Positions 6,508 to 12,813 of a stretch of DNA of 12,813 nt are shown one piece after another. The stretch is from Gammaproteobacteria bacterium (GTDB lineage Bacteria > Pseudomonadota > Gammaproteobacteria > Arenicellales > Spongiicolonaceae). Both the position numbers and the translations under genes were made by a program. How positions within the stretch are numbered: position 1 is the stretch's first letter; each line of letters begins with the position of its first letter. Below the pieces are notes generated by a model that was not told where the DNA came from, made no database searches, and worked only from the letters and a program-made list of their open reading frames with translations. The DNA is taken from NCBI GenBank assembly GCA_007570945.1, contig RKSH01000141.1, positions 1 through 12,813 on the forward strand, read 5' to 3'.

Positions 6508-7692
6508 GTGTGGGTGCGGGAGTTTGAAATTTTCACCGTCGGCAATCCGCCGCCGTACCATGGCGGGCATTACTGGATTTTTGTCAAACTGACCACCAAC
6601 GGCGGCGTCAGCGGCATCGGCGAGGCCTACGCGGTTCCGTTTCATCCGTCCGCCGCCGAAAAAATGATTGCCGATGTCTGCGAGCGGTGCGTGGTGGGCC
6701 GCAATCCGTTTCACCTGGAAAAATTGTGGCGCGTGGTTTACTCGCGGGGTTATGCGCAACGCTCGGACATGTCGGTGACGGCGGCGCTGAGCGCGGTGGA
6801 GACGGCGTGCTGGGATATCATCGGCAAAGAGTTGGGCAGGCCGGTGTATGAGCTCCTCGGCGGCCGGGTGCGCGACAAACTCCGCGCCTACACCTACCTG
6901 TACCCGGAGGACGGCGACGCCGCCGATGTGTACACTTGCGCCGATGCGGCCGCCGAGCGCGCCGGCGAATATGCGGCCAGGGGCTTCACCGCGGTTAAGT
7001 TTGACCCGGTGGGGGCGTATTCGGCCTTTGATCCCCGGCAGTTGTCCCTGGAATCGCTGGAACGCGCCGAAAGATTCGTGAACAAAATCCGCGAGGCGGT
7101 GGGCGGCAGGTGCGATTTGCTGGTGGGCACCCACGGCCAGATGACCGCCGCCGCGGCCATCCGGCTGGCGCGGCGGCTGGAGCCGGCGGATCCGCTGTGG
7201 CTGGAGGAGCCGGTGCCGCCGGAAAACGTGGAGGCCATGGCGCAAGTGGCGCGCGCCACCGCCATTCCCATCGCCACCGGCGAGCGGCTGGCGACCAAAT
7301 ACCAATTCCGCGACGTGTTGGCGAAGGGGGCGGCGGCGATTTTGCAGCCGGCCCTGGGCTGTTGCGGCGGCATTCTGGAGGGCAAAAAAATCGCCGCCAT
7401 GGCCGAGGCGCATTATGCGCAAATCGCGCCGCACCTCTACTGCGGCCCGGTGGAGGGCGCGGCCAACATTCAACTGGCCACGTGCAGCCCGAATTTTCTA
7501 ATCTTGGAGGGGATTAAAACCTGGGACGGTTTTTACGCCGAAATTCTGCGCGAAAAAATAGAATGGCAGGACGGCTATGTCATCCCGCCCACCGCGCCCG
7601 GCCTCGGCGTCACCCTTGACGAGGAGGCCGCCCGGCGCCACCCGTACCGCGGCAACGAACAGCACCTCGGCGTGCACAACGAACCGCTGTGA
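6508..7692 (+). CDS. Enolase-superfamily protein, mandelate racemase/muconate lactonizing type
   Basis: Enolase-superfamily members abstract a proton next to a carboxylate on Mg2+; many relatives are acid-sugar dehydratases or racemases. From the GTG at 6508 the protein has 394 residues, the usual size. The capping domain begins with EIFTVGNPPPYHGG (7-20) and GIGEAY. The barrel carries K164 (VKFD), H209 (GTHGQ), E233/E234 (WLEEP), E259 (TGERL) and H309 (APHLYCGP), matching acid/base and metal-ligand positions of galactonate-dehydratase-like enzymes. Two expected acidic positions differ: the first metal ligand (Asp/Glu in D-x-H) is Gly207, and the Asp usually following Q-P in the barrel is Ala282. 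Substrate is unknown. The frame stays open upstream (ATG at 6466), but family N-termini begin close to V-R-E-F-E-I, so GTG 6508 or 6514 is preferred. It is coupled to the MFS gene by a 4-nt GTGA overlap. Confidence 0.88.
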   Translation: MWVREFEIFTVGNPPPYHGGHYWIFVKLTTNGGVSGIGEAYAVPFHPSAAEKMIADVCERCVVGRNPFHLEKLWRVVYSRGYAQRSDMSVTAALSAVETACWDIIGKELGRPVYELLGGRVRDKLRAYTYLYPEDGDAADVYTCADAAAERAGEYAARGFTAVKFDPVGAYSAFDPRQLSLESLERAERFVNKIREAVGGRCDLLVGTHGQMTAAAAIRLARRLEPADPLWLEEPVPPENVEAMAQVARATAIPIATGERLATKYQFRDVLAKGAAAILQPALGCCGGILEGKKIAAMAEAHYAQIAPHLYCGPVEGAANIQLATCSPNFLILEGIKTWDGFYAEILREKIEWQDGYVIPPTAPGLGVTLDEEAARRHPYRGNEQHLGVHNEPL

Positions 7693-8987
7693 ACGAAAAC
7701 ACCGGCGGCAGCAACTCCCTGCGGCTGCTCGGCGAGCGGCGGTTTCTGCCGTTTTTTCTCACCCAGTTTTTGGGCGCGTTTAACGACAATGTGTTCAAAA
7801 ACGCGATGCTGCTACTGGTCACTTTCCACCTGGTCACCGCCGAGCGCGCCGACCTGGTGGTGAACCTCAGTGCCGCGCTTTTTATCCTGCCGTTTTTTCT
7901 TTTTTCCGCGCTCGCCGGCCAGTTGTCGGAGCGCGGCGAAAAATCCTCCTACATGCAGAAAGTTAAACTTCTGGAGATCGCCATCATGGTGATGGGCGCG
8001 GCCGGGTTTTTGCTGCGCAATGTTCCGCTGCTGATGTTCACCCTGTTTATGATGGGAACGCAATCGGCGTTTTTCGGCCCGGCCAAATACAGCATCCTGC
8101 CGCAGCAGTTGCGCACCGCCTCCGAACTGCTCAGCGGCAACGCGCTGGTGGAGGCCGGCACCTTTCTCGCCATCCTCCTCGGCACCCTCGGCGGCGGCCT
8201 TTTGGTCGCGCTGCCCGGCGAAATCGCGCCGCGCGTGGCGGCGGCCATCCTGGCCATCGCCGCCCTCGGCTACCTGGCCAGCCGCCAAATTCCGCCAACG
8301 CCGGTGTCGGCCCCGGGGCTTAAAGTGAACTGGAACCCGGCCGGTGAAACCCGCGCCATTCTGGTCTACATCCTCCGCCGCCGCCGGCTGTTGTTTCCCA
8401 TCATCGGCATATCGCAGTTCTGGTTTTTCGGCGCGCTGTTTCTCACCCAGTTGCCGAACTACACCCGCCACATTCTCGGCGGCGACGGCACTGTCGCCAC
8501 CGTGCTGCTCAGCGCGTTTTCGCTTGGCATCGGCATCGGCTCCTTCCTGTGCGAGAAATTGTGCGCGCGCAAAATCAAACTGGGCCTGGTGCCCGTCGGC
8601 GCCATCGGCATGAGCGTGTTTGCGGTGGACCTGGGGCTGCTGAACCTGCCGCCGCCACCGGCGGAGGCGCTGCTCGGCGCCGGCGAATTCCTCGCCGGCC
8701 GCTGGCGGGTGCCGGCCGACATGCTGCTGATGGCGCTGTGCGGCGGACTGTACATCGTGCCGCTTTACACCGTGGTGCAAAGCCGCTGCGAGGACCGCCA
8801 CCGTTCGCGGGTGATTGCCGGCAACAACATCCTGAACGCCGCCTTCATGGTCGCCGCCGCCCTGTTCGCCATCGCCCTGCTCCAGTCCGGCCTCGGCATT
8901 CCCCAACTGTTCCTCGCCACCGCCGGGTTGAATGTGCTGGCACTGGTTTTTCTTTGCACCGGCTTGTTTGACGGTGACGGCGCCTGA
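7689..8987 (+). CDS. MFS transporter of the LplT/Aas-type family (stand-alone)
   Basis: This is a 432-residue multi-pass inner-membrane protein with many hydrophobic helices and the size of a 12-helix major facilitator. The N-terminus carries FFLTQFLGAFNDNVFKNA (22-39), then FFGPAKYSILPQ (128-139) and NALVEAGTFLAILLGT (151-166). I associate these motifs with the MFS module of lysophospholipid transporter LplT and of large Aas-type proteins, where this module is joined to a PlsC acyltransferase and an acyl-ACP/CoA synthetase. Here the frame stops after the MFS part and no acyltransferase or synthetase follows. The GTG start overlaps the TGA of the preceding enzyme gene, so the two are probably translated together. 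That suggests a shared pathway, but the substrate (lysophospholipid, or the compound handled by the enzyme) is unresolved. No Shine-Dalgarno is seen. It is convergent with puuE across 25 bp. Confidence 0.85.
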   Translation: MNENTGGSNSLRLLGERRFLPFFLTQFLGAFNDNVFKNAMLLLVTFHLVTAERADLVVNLSAALFILPFFLFSALAGQLSERGEKSSYMQKVKLLEIAIMVMGAAGFLLRNVPLLMFTLFMMGTQSAFFGPAKYSILPQQLRTASELLSGNALVEAGTFLAILLGTLGGGLLVALPGEIAPRVAAAILAIAALGYLASRQIPPTPVSAPGLKVNWNPAGETRAILVYILRRRRLLFPIIGISQFWFFGALFLTQLPNYTRHILGGDGTVATVLLSAFSLGIGIGSFLCEKLCARKIKLGLVPVGAIGMSVFAVDLGLLNLPPPPAEALLGAGEFLAGRWRVPADMLLMALCGGLYIVPLYTVVQSRCEDRHRSRVIAGNNILNAAFMVAAALFAIALLQSGLGIPQLFLATAGLNVLALVFLCTGLFDGDGA

Positions 8988-9012
8988 CGCGCCGCCCTCA
9001 CCCCCGGCGGGC

Positions 9013-9921
9013 TCAGCGCGGCGGGTGTTTTTCTTTCCAGTGCCGCGCGATGTCGGCGCGGGTGCAAATCCAGACCTTGTCGTGGCCGGCGGCGTAATCC
9101 AAAAACCGGCCTAAGGCGGCGGCGCGGCCGGGACGGCCGGCAAGGCGGCAGTGGAGGCCTACCGACATCATTTTCGGGCTGGTTTCGCCCTCGGCGTACA
9201 GGACGTCAAAGCCGTCCTTGAGGTAGGCGTAAAACTGCTCGCCGCTGTTGAAACCTTGCTTGGTGGAAAAGCGCATGTCGTTGCTGTCCAGCGTGTACGG
9301 GATGACCAGGTGCGGGGCGCTGGCGGCGGTGTTTATCCAATACGGCAGGTCATCGTCGTAACTGTCGGAATCGTAGAGGAAATCACCCTCCTCTAAAATC
9401 AGCCGGCGGGTGTTGGGGCTGGTGCGGCCGGTGTACCAGCCCAGCGGCGCGGCGCCGGTCAGGCGGCGGTGAATGTCCAGGGCGCGGCGGATGTGGTCGC
9501 GCTCCTCGGCCTCCTCCATGTATTGGTAGTTAATCCAGCGGTAGCCGTGGCTGGCGATTTCCCATCCCGCCTCGAGCATGGCGGCCACCGCCTCCGGGTT
9601 GCGCTCCATGGCCATGGCCACGCCGAACACCGTCACCGGCAACCGGCGCCCGGTGAACATGCGGTGCAACCGCCAGAAGCCGGCGCGGCTGCCGTACTCG
9701 TAGATGGATTCCATGCTCATGTGGCGGACGCCGGCCAGCGGCTGGGCGTCGGGAATCTCGGACAGGAAAGCCTCCGAGGCCGGGTCGCCGTGCAGAATGC
9801 AATTCTCGGCGCCCTCCTCGTAGTTCACCACGAACTGCAGCGCGATGCGCGCGCCGCCGGGCCACGCCGCATGCGGCGGATGGCGGCCGTGGCCCGCCAT
9901 GTCGCGGGGGTAAACGCTCAT
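9013..9921 (-). CDS. puuE: Allantoinase PuuE (polysaccharide-deacetylase fold)
   Basis: PuuE hydrolyses allantoin to allantoate in purine (ureide) catabolism. It belongs to the NodB/polysaccharide-deacetylase fold and is known as a metal-independent analogue of classical allantoinase. The 302-residue product matches the family closely along its length: YPRDMAGHGRHPPHAAWPGG (4-23), NYEEGAENCILHGD (33-46), MSMESIYEYGSRAG (68-81), SHGYRWINYQYM (124-135), GWYTGRTSPNTRRL (161-174), DSDSYDDDLPYW (184-195) and GLHCRLAGRPGR (255-266). The ATG overlaps the der TGA as ATGA (4 nt), so it is read from the yfgM-bamB-der transcript with probable translational coupling. No other ureide genes (uraH, puuD, allantoate hydrolase) are in view. 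A neighbouring deacetylase function is less likely given the match to PuuE-specific segments. Confidence 0.92.
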   Translation of the reverse strand: MSVYPRDMAGHGRHPPHAAWPGGARIALQFVVNYEEGAENCILHGDPASEAFLSEIPDAQPLAGVRHMSMESIYEYGSRAGFWRLHRMFTGRRLPVTVFGVAMAMERNPEAVAAMLEAGWEIASHGYRWINYQYMEEAEERDHIRRALDIHRRLTGAAPLGWYTGRTSPNTRRLILEEGDFLYDSDSYDDDLPYWINTAASAPHLVIPYTLDSNDMRFSTKQGFNSGEQFYAYLKDGFDVLYAEGETSPKMMSVGLHCRLAGRPGRAAALGRFLDYAAGHDKVWICTRADIARHWKEKHPPR

Positions 9922-11243
9922 GCGCCGTCGCCGGCGGCCGCACCGCCGGCGCGGAACACCACCTGCACCCGGGTGCCGGTCATGCGGAACGCGCTTTGCA
10001 CGGTGTTGGCGAGGTAGCGGCGGTAAAAATCCGGAATGCGCTCCACCCGCGTGCCGTGGACAATCACGCGCGGCGGGTTCTTGCCGCCCTGGTGGCAGAA
10101 CTTCAGCCTGGCCGCGCCACGGCGGCCGGGCGGCGCATGGGCCCTGACGGCGCGCGCCAAAATGCGGTTCAGCTCGGCGGTGGGCATCTCACGCATGGCG
10201 CTGCGGTGGGCGCGCGCCACGGTCGGCATCACCCGGCGCATGCCGGCGCCGCGCAACGCCGACACAAACAGCGTCTCGCGCGGCGGCAGAAAGCGCAGTT
10301 GCCGTCCCAGCGCGGCCTGCACCAAATCCCGCCGATGGGAATCAGCGGCGTCCCACTTGTTCACCACCACCACCACCGAGCGGCCGCTGCGCTCCATCAT
10401 TCCGGCCAGTTTCAAATCCTGCTCGGCCAAACCGGCCGCCGCGTCCACCACCAACAGCGCGACCCGGCACTCTTCCAAGGCGCGGATGGACCTCACCACC
10501 GAGATTCTTTCCATCCCCGGCGCCACTTTGGCCCGGCGGCGGACACCGGCGGTGTCCAACAATTCGTAACGCCCGCCGCCGTAGGTCAGCGGCACGCGCA
10601 CACAGTCGCGGGTGGTGCCCGGCGTGCCGGACACGATAAGCCGCCGCTCGCCGCACAGCGCGTTGATGAGCGTGGACTTGCCGGCGTTGGGGCGGCCAAG
10701 CACCGCAACGCGCACGGCGTCACCCTCGCCGCCGCCGCCGCCGCCACCGCCAAAGTCCACCACCTCGCCAAGCCGCGCCAGCATTTCCGCCACGCCGCGG
10801 CCATCGCGCGCCGCCAGGGCCAGCGGCGCGGCCAGGCCGAGGCGGTGAAAGTCGGCGACCGCGGCATCGGCGTCCAGCCCCTCGGTTTTGTTCACCGCCG
10901 CCAGCACCGGCGCGTCCACCTTGCGCAACCGGCCGGCGAGCTCGGCATCCACCGGCGTCAACCCGGCACGCGCGTCCACCATGAACACGACCGCGTCGCA
11001 CTCGGCCAGCACTTGCGCCACCTGCGCGTCCACCTCCGCCTGCAGTTCACCGTCGCCGCCGATGCCGCCGGTGTCCACCACGATGCAGCCGCCGTTGTCG
11101 ACTTCGCAGCGGCCGTACAGCCGGTCGCGGGTGACGCCGGGGCGGTCGTGGACAATGGCGTCATCCGCGCCGCACAAAAGGTTGAACAGGGTGGACTTGC
11201 CCACATTGGGGCGGCCCACAATGGCGATGACCGGGGCGGCCAT
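9918..11243 (-). CDS. der: GTPase Der (EngA), 50S assembly
   Basis: Der is an essential ribosome-assembly GTPase with two tandem G domains and a C-terminal KH-like domain. In the 441-residue protein domain 1 has GRPNVGKS (10-17), RPGVTRD (34-40), DTGG (57-60) and NKTE (118-121). Domain 2 has GRPNAGKS (183-190), GTPGTTRD (206-213), DTAG (230-233), NKWD (295-298) and SAL (328-330). The KH-like domain includes LKFCHQGGKNPPRVIVHG (380-397). Length is below E. coli Der (490), mainly because the acidic linker between G domains is replaced by a short run of eight Gly (165-172). Oddity: G4 of domain 1 ends in Glu where NKxD is expected. The ATG lies 2 nt after the bamB stop with no visible Shine-Dalgarno. 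The stop overlaps the puuE start. Confidence 0.96.
   Translation of the reverse strand: MAAPVIAIVGRPNVGKSTLFNLLCGADDAIVHDRPGVTRDRLYGRCEVDNGGCIVVDTGGIGGDGELQAEVDAQVAQVLAECDAVVFMVDARAGLTPVDAELAGRLRKVDAPVLAAVNKTEGLDADAAVADFHRLGLAAPLALAARDGRGVAEMLARLGEVVDFGGGGGGGGEGDAVRVAVLGRPNAGKSTLINALCGERRLIVSGTPGTTRDCVRVPLTYGGGRYELLDTAGVRRRAKVAPGMERISVVRSIRALEECRVALLVVDAAAGLAEQDLKLAGMMERSGRSVVVVVNKWDAADSHRRDLVQAALGRQLRFLPPRETLFVSALRGAGMRRVMPTVARAHRSAMREMPTAELNRILARAVRAHAPPGRRGAARLKFCHQGGKNPPRVIVHGTRVERIPDFYRRYLANTVQSAFRMTGTRVQVVFRAGGAAAGDGA
10728..10751 (-). repeat. Tandem Gly-codon tract in der (eight Gly codons)
   Basis: Eight consecutive GGC/GGT codons encode the linker between the two G domains of Der. 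On the plus strand the tract appears as repeated GCC triplets broken by one ACC. Such triplet repeats can expand or contract by slippage without shifting frame, and a Gly linker should tolerate length change. The tract also creates long open frames on the opposite strand, which are not genes. Confidence 0.7.
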
Positions 11244-11245
11244 TT

Positions 11246-12397
11246 TCAGCGCGCGCTGAGCGCGCTCAGCCGCCCGTCCACGCCGAGCACAAAAAAGCGC
11301 GCGCCGTCACCGCCGGCAACCGCCGCCGCCACCGCCGCGCCCGACTTAAACCGGCCGCGCACCGCGCCGTCCTCGCGGTCGAGCAGAAACAACGTTCCTT
11401 TTTTCGTGCCCACCACCACAAACTCGCCCGCCACCACCGGCACGCTGACCGCCAGTCCGCGCAACGCCTCGGCGCGCCAGGCGGCGGCGCCGTCATCGCG
11501 GCTGAGCGCATGCACCACGCCGTCCAGGTCCACCGTAAACAGGCGCGCCTCATCCGCCGCCATGTCCAAATAGGTGGACACCTCGGCGCGCCACAGAACG
11601 CCGCCGGGTTCCTCGGCGTCCACGGCGACCACGGTGCTTTGGTAGGCGGCGACAAACAGCGCGCCGCCGGCGGCCAGCGGCTGGGCGTCAATGTCGGCGA
11701 GCAGTTCAATCTCGTTGCCGCCCACCGGGTCCAGCGCGCGGAATTCCCACAGCAGGCGGCCGCTGTTCAATTCATTGGCGGTGACCTCGCCGCCGGCAAA
11801 AGCGTTAATCACCAGGTCGCCGCGCACCAGCGGCGCCGCGCTGCCGCGCACCGACAGGCCCGGCTCCTCCTTGCGGAACACCCACTGCTCGGCGCCGCTG
11901 TCCGCCGACAAGCCGGCCACGCGGCCGTCGGCGGTGCGCACCACCACCACGCCCAGCTCGGCGCGCGGCGCGGTTAAAACCTCGCCGCGCACCGGCGCGC
12001 TCCACACCGGGGCGCCGTCGCCGGCATCCAGCGCATGCACCACGCCGTCCACATCGGCGGCGAGCACCAAACCCTCACCGGCGCCGGCGCCGGAAATTAA
12101 ATCCACCCCAAGTTCGCGCCGCCACAAAAATTCACCGTCGGCATCATTCACCGCGGCGACCTCGCCGTTCGGCGACACCACAAACAAAACCTCGCCGACC
12201 GCGGCAATGCCCAAATGGGCGGCGCGGTGGCGGTTGAAACCGCCGCCGACTTTAACGCTCCACAATTGTTCAAGCGCGGCCGGCGCGGCCGGCAACTCCA
12301 CCGCCGATTCCCTCGGCACCGGTTTCTTTTTTGCGCACGCGCCCAGGGCGAGGGTGAGGGCCGTTGCGGCGGCGATGAGAAAAACCGCGCGTTTCAT
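11246..12397 (-). CDS. bamB: Outer membrane assembly lipoprotein BamB
   Basis: BamB is the beta-propeller lipoprotein of the BAM complex, which folds beta-barrel proteins into the outer membrane. The 383-residue protein (E. coli 392) starts with a lipoprotein signal peptide: Lys-Arg, a hydrophobic stretch (4-18), then lipobox LGAC with Cys21 as the lipidated residue. The rest is a chain of PQQ-like propeller repeats, such as AVNDADGEFLWRREL, ALDAGDGAPVW, GLSADSGAEQWVFRKEEPGL and LLDREDGAVRG. The segment GGNEIELLADIDAQPL resembles the corresponding E. coli BamB segment with STEIDRLSDVDTTPV. The ATG overlaps the yfgM stop as ATGA, and der starts 2 nt after the stop. This is the standard yfgM-bamB-der order. 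The repeated Ser-Ala-Leu-Ser-Ala C-terminus gives a perfect 14-nt palindrome in the coding DNA (11256-11269). Confidence 0.95.
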   Translation of the reverse strand: MKRAVFLIAAATALTLALGACAKKKPVPRESAVELPAAPAALEQLWSVKVGGGFNRHRAAHLGIAAVGEVLFVVSPNGEVAAVNDADGEFLWRRELGVDLISGAGAGEGLVLAADVDGVVHALDAGDGAPVWSAPVRGEVLTAPRAELGVVVVRTADGRVAGLSADSGAEQWVFRKEEPGLSVRGSAAPLVRGDLVINAFAGGEVTANELNSGRLLWEFRALDPVGGNEIELLADIDAQPLAAGGALFVAAYQSTVVAVDAEEPGGVLWRAEVSTYLDMAADEARLFTVDLDGVVHALSRDDGAAAWRAEALRGLAVSVPVVAGEFVVVGTKKGTLFLLDREDGAVRGRFKSGAAVAAAVAGGDGARFFVLGVDGRLSALSAR

Positions 12398-12813
12398 TGG
12401 GCCGGCCCGGCGCTGTTGTTAATTTTCAATTCCAGCAAATCGCGGTACGCCGACCCCAAAGGCAGCGCCGCCAGGGCGCGCTGGTAGGCGGCGCGCGCCG
12501 CAGTGAAGTTTTCGCGCGCCACAAAAATATCGCCGCGCAACTCGGCGTAATGCGACGCAAAACCGCCCTCGTCGGCCACCGTCGCCGCCGCCGCCGCGCC
12601 ATCCACATCGCCCTCGGCTAACAACAGCCGCCCCAGCCGCACCCGCGCCGCATGCCCGGTGGCCGGCTTCGCCGCATGGTCCGCCACCCAGCGCAAATGT
12701 CCGCGCGCCGCCGCCAAATCGCCGCGCTCCACCGCCAGCCGCGCCACCAACAACGCCGCCTGCGCCGCATAATCCAGTCCACCGTACTCCTCGCGCAACT
12801 TTTGCGCCAGGGC
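12394..12813 (-). CDS. yfgM: YfgM-like SecYEG-associated TPR protein, C-terminal part (5' end outside window)
   Basis: YfgM is an inner-membrane protein with a periplasmic TPR domain that associates with the SecYEG translocon and periplasmic chaperones. The visible 139 residues begin ALAQKLREEYGGLDYAAQAA and run through TPR-like helix pairs rich in Ala, Leu and Arg (LVARLAVERGDLAAARGHL; FVARENFTAARAAYQRAL). The C-terminus LLELKINNSAGPAQ resembles the E. coli YfgM ending with MKINNLS. The N-terminal membrane anchor and about 60-70 residues lie beyond the right edge. The TTG at 12796-12798 is an internal Leu codon, not a start. The stop overlaps the bamB start by 4 nt (ATGA). Assignment rests on sequence resemblance plus position directly upstream of bamB-der. 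Confidence 0.88.
   Translation of the reverse strand, partial: ALAQKLREEYGGLDYAAQAALLVARLAVERGDLAAARGHLRWVADHAAKPATGHAARVRLGRLLLAEGDVDGAAAAATVADEGGFASHYAELRGDIFVARENFTAARAAYQRALAALPLGSAYRDLLELKINNSAGPAQ

Noticed and set aside
8980..9040. Possible bidirectional terminator between the MFS gene and puuE
   Set aside because: Stems of only 5-6 bp can be drawn, and the T-run lies too far from them, inside the puuE coding end, to form a standard terminator.
11256..11269. Perfect 14-nt palindrome CTGAGCGCGCTCAG, considered as an operator or terminator
   Set aside because: It lies within the repeated Ser-Ala-Leu-Ser-Ala codons at the end of bamB, where such a palindrome can arise by chance; no U-run follows.
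9996..11573. A 525-residue plus-strand open frame antisense to der and bamB
   Set aside because: It is rich in His, Arg, Ala and Gln, typical of a GC-rich antisense shadow. The opposite strand carries Der with all G motifs and BamB.

Overview
The window comes from a high-GC bacterium, most likely a gammaproteobacterium or a close relative. The main evidence is gene order. On the minus strand, lepA-lepB-rnc-era-recO and yfgM-bamB-der both follow the order known from Gammaproteobacteria, and BamB and YfgM are typical of beta/gammaproteobacterial envelopes. Coding density is very high. Most junctions are 2-8 nt gaps or 4-8 nt overlaps, and almost no gene has a recognisable Shine-Dalgarno sequence.

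Layout: (1) Positions 1-1212, plus strand: the C-terminal part of an RND-type efflux permease cut by the left edge. (2) Positions 1334-6356, minus strand: a housekeeping operon read right to left, lepA (EF4), lepB (signal peptidase I), rnc (RNase III), era and recO. It serves translation fidelity, protein export, rRNA processing, 30S maturation and recombination. (3) Positions 6357-6507: a short divergent spacer with candidate promoters on both strands. (4) Positions 6508-8987, plus strand: a coupled pair, an enolase-superfamily (mandelate racemase/muconate lactonizing type) enzyme and an MFS transporter of the LplT/Aas-type family, joined by a GTGA start/stop overlap. (5) Positions 9013-12813, minus strand: yfgM (partial), bamB, der and puuE, with puuE (metal-independent allantoinase of the polysaccharide-deacetylase fold) coupled to der by an ATGA overlap.

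The two minus-strand blocks are ordinary conserved machinery: two ribosome-assembly GTPases (Era, Der), a ribosome-associated GTPase (LepA), and export or outer-membrane assembly factors (LepB, YfgM, BamB). The roughly 3.4 kb between them (6508-9921) is accessory: a probable acid-sugar or related enzyme, a transporter, and an allantoinase attached to an essential operon. I see no CRISPR array, insertion sequence, tRNA, rRNA, phage or defence gene, and no gene-free stretch over 300 bases. I did not find a convincing undescribed system. The points most worth checking are the atypical active-site positions of the enolase-superfamily protein, its possible leaderless GTG start, the der-puuE coupling, and single-residue departures in Der (NKTE) and RNase III (Asp to Asn).
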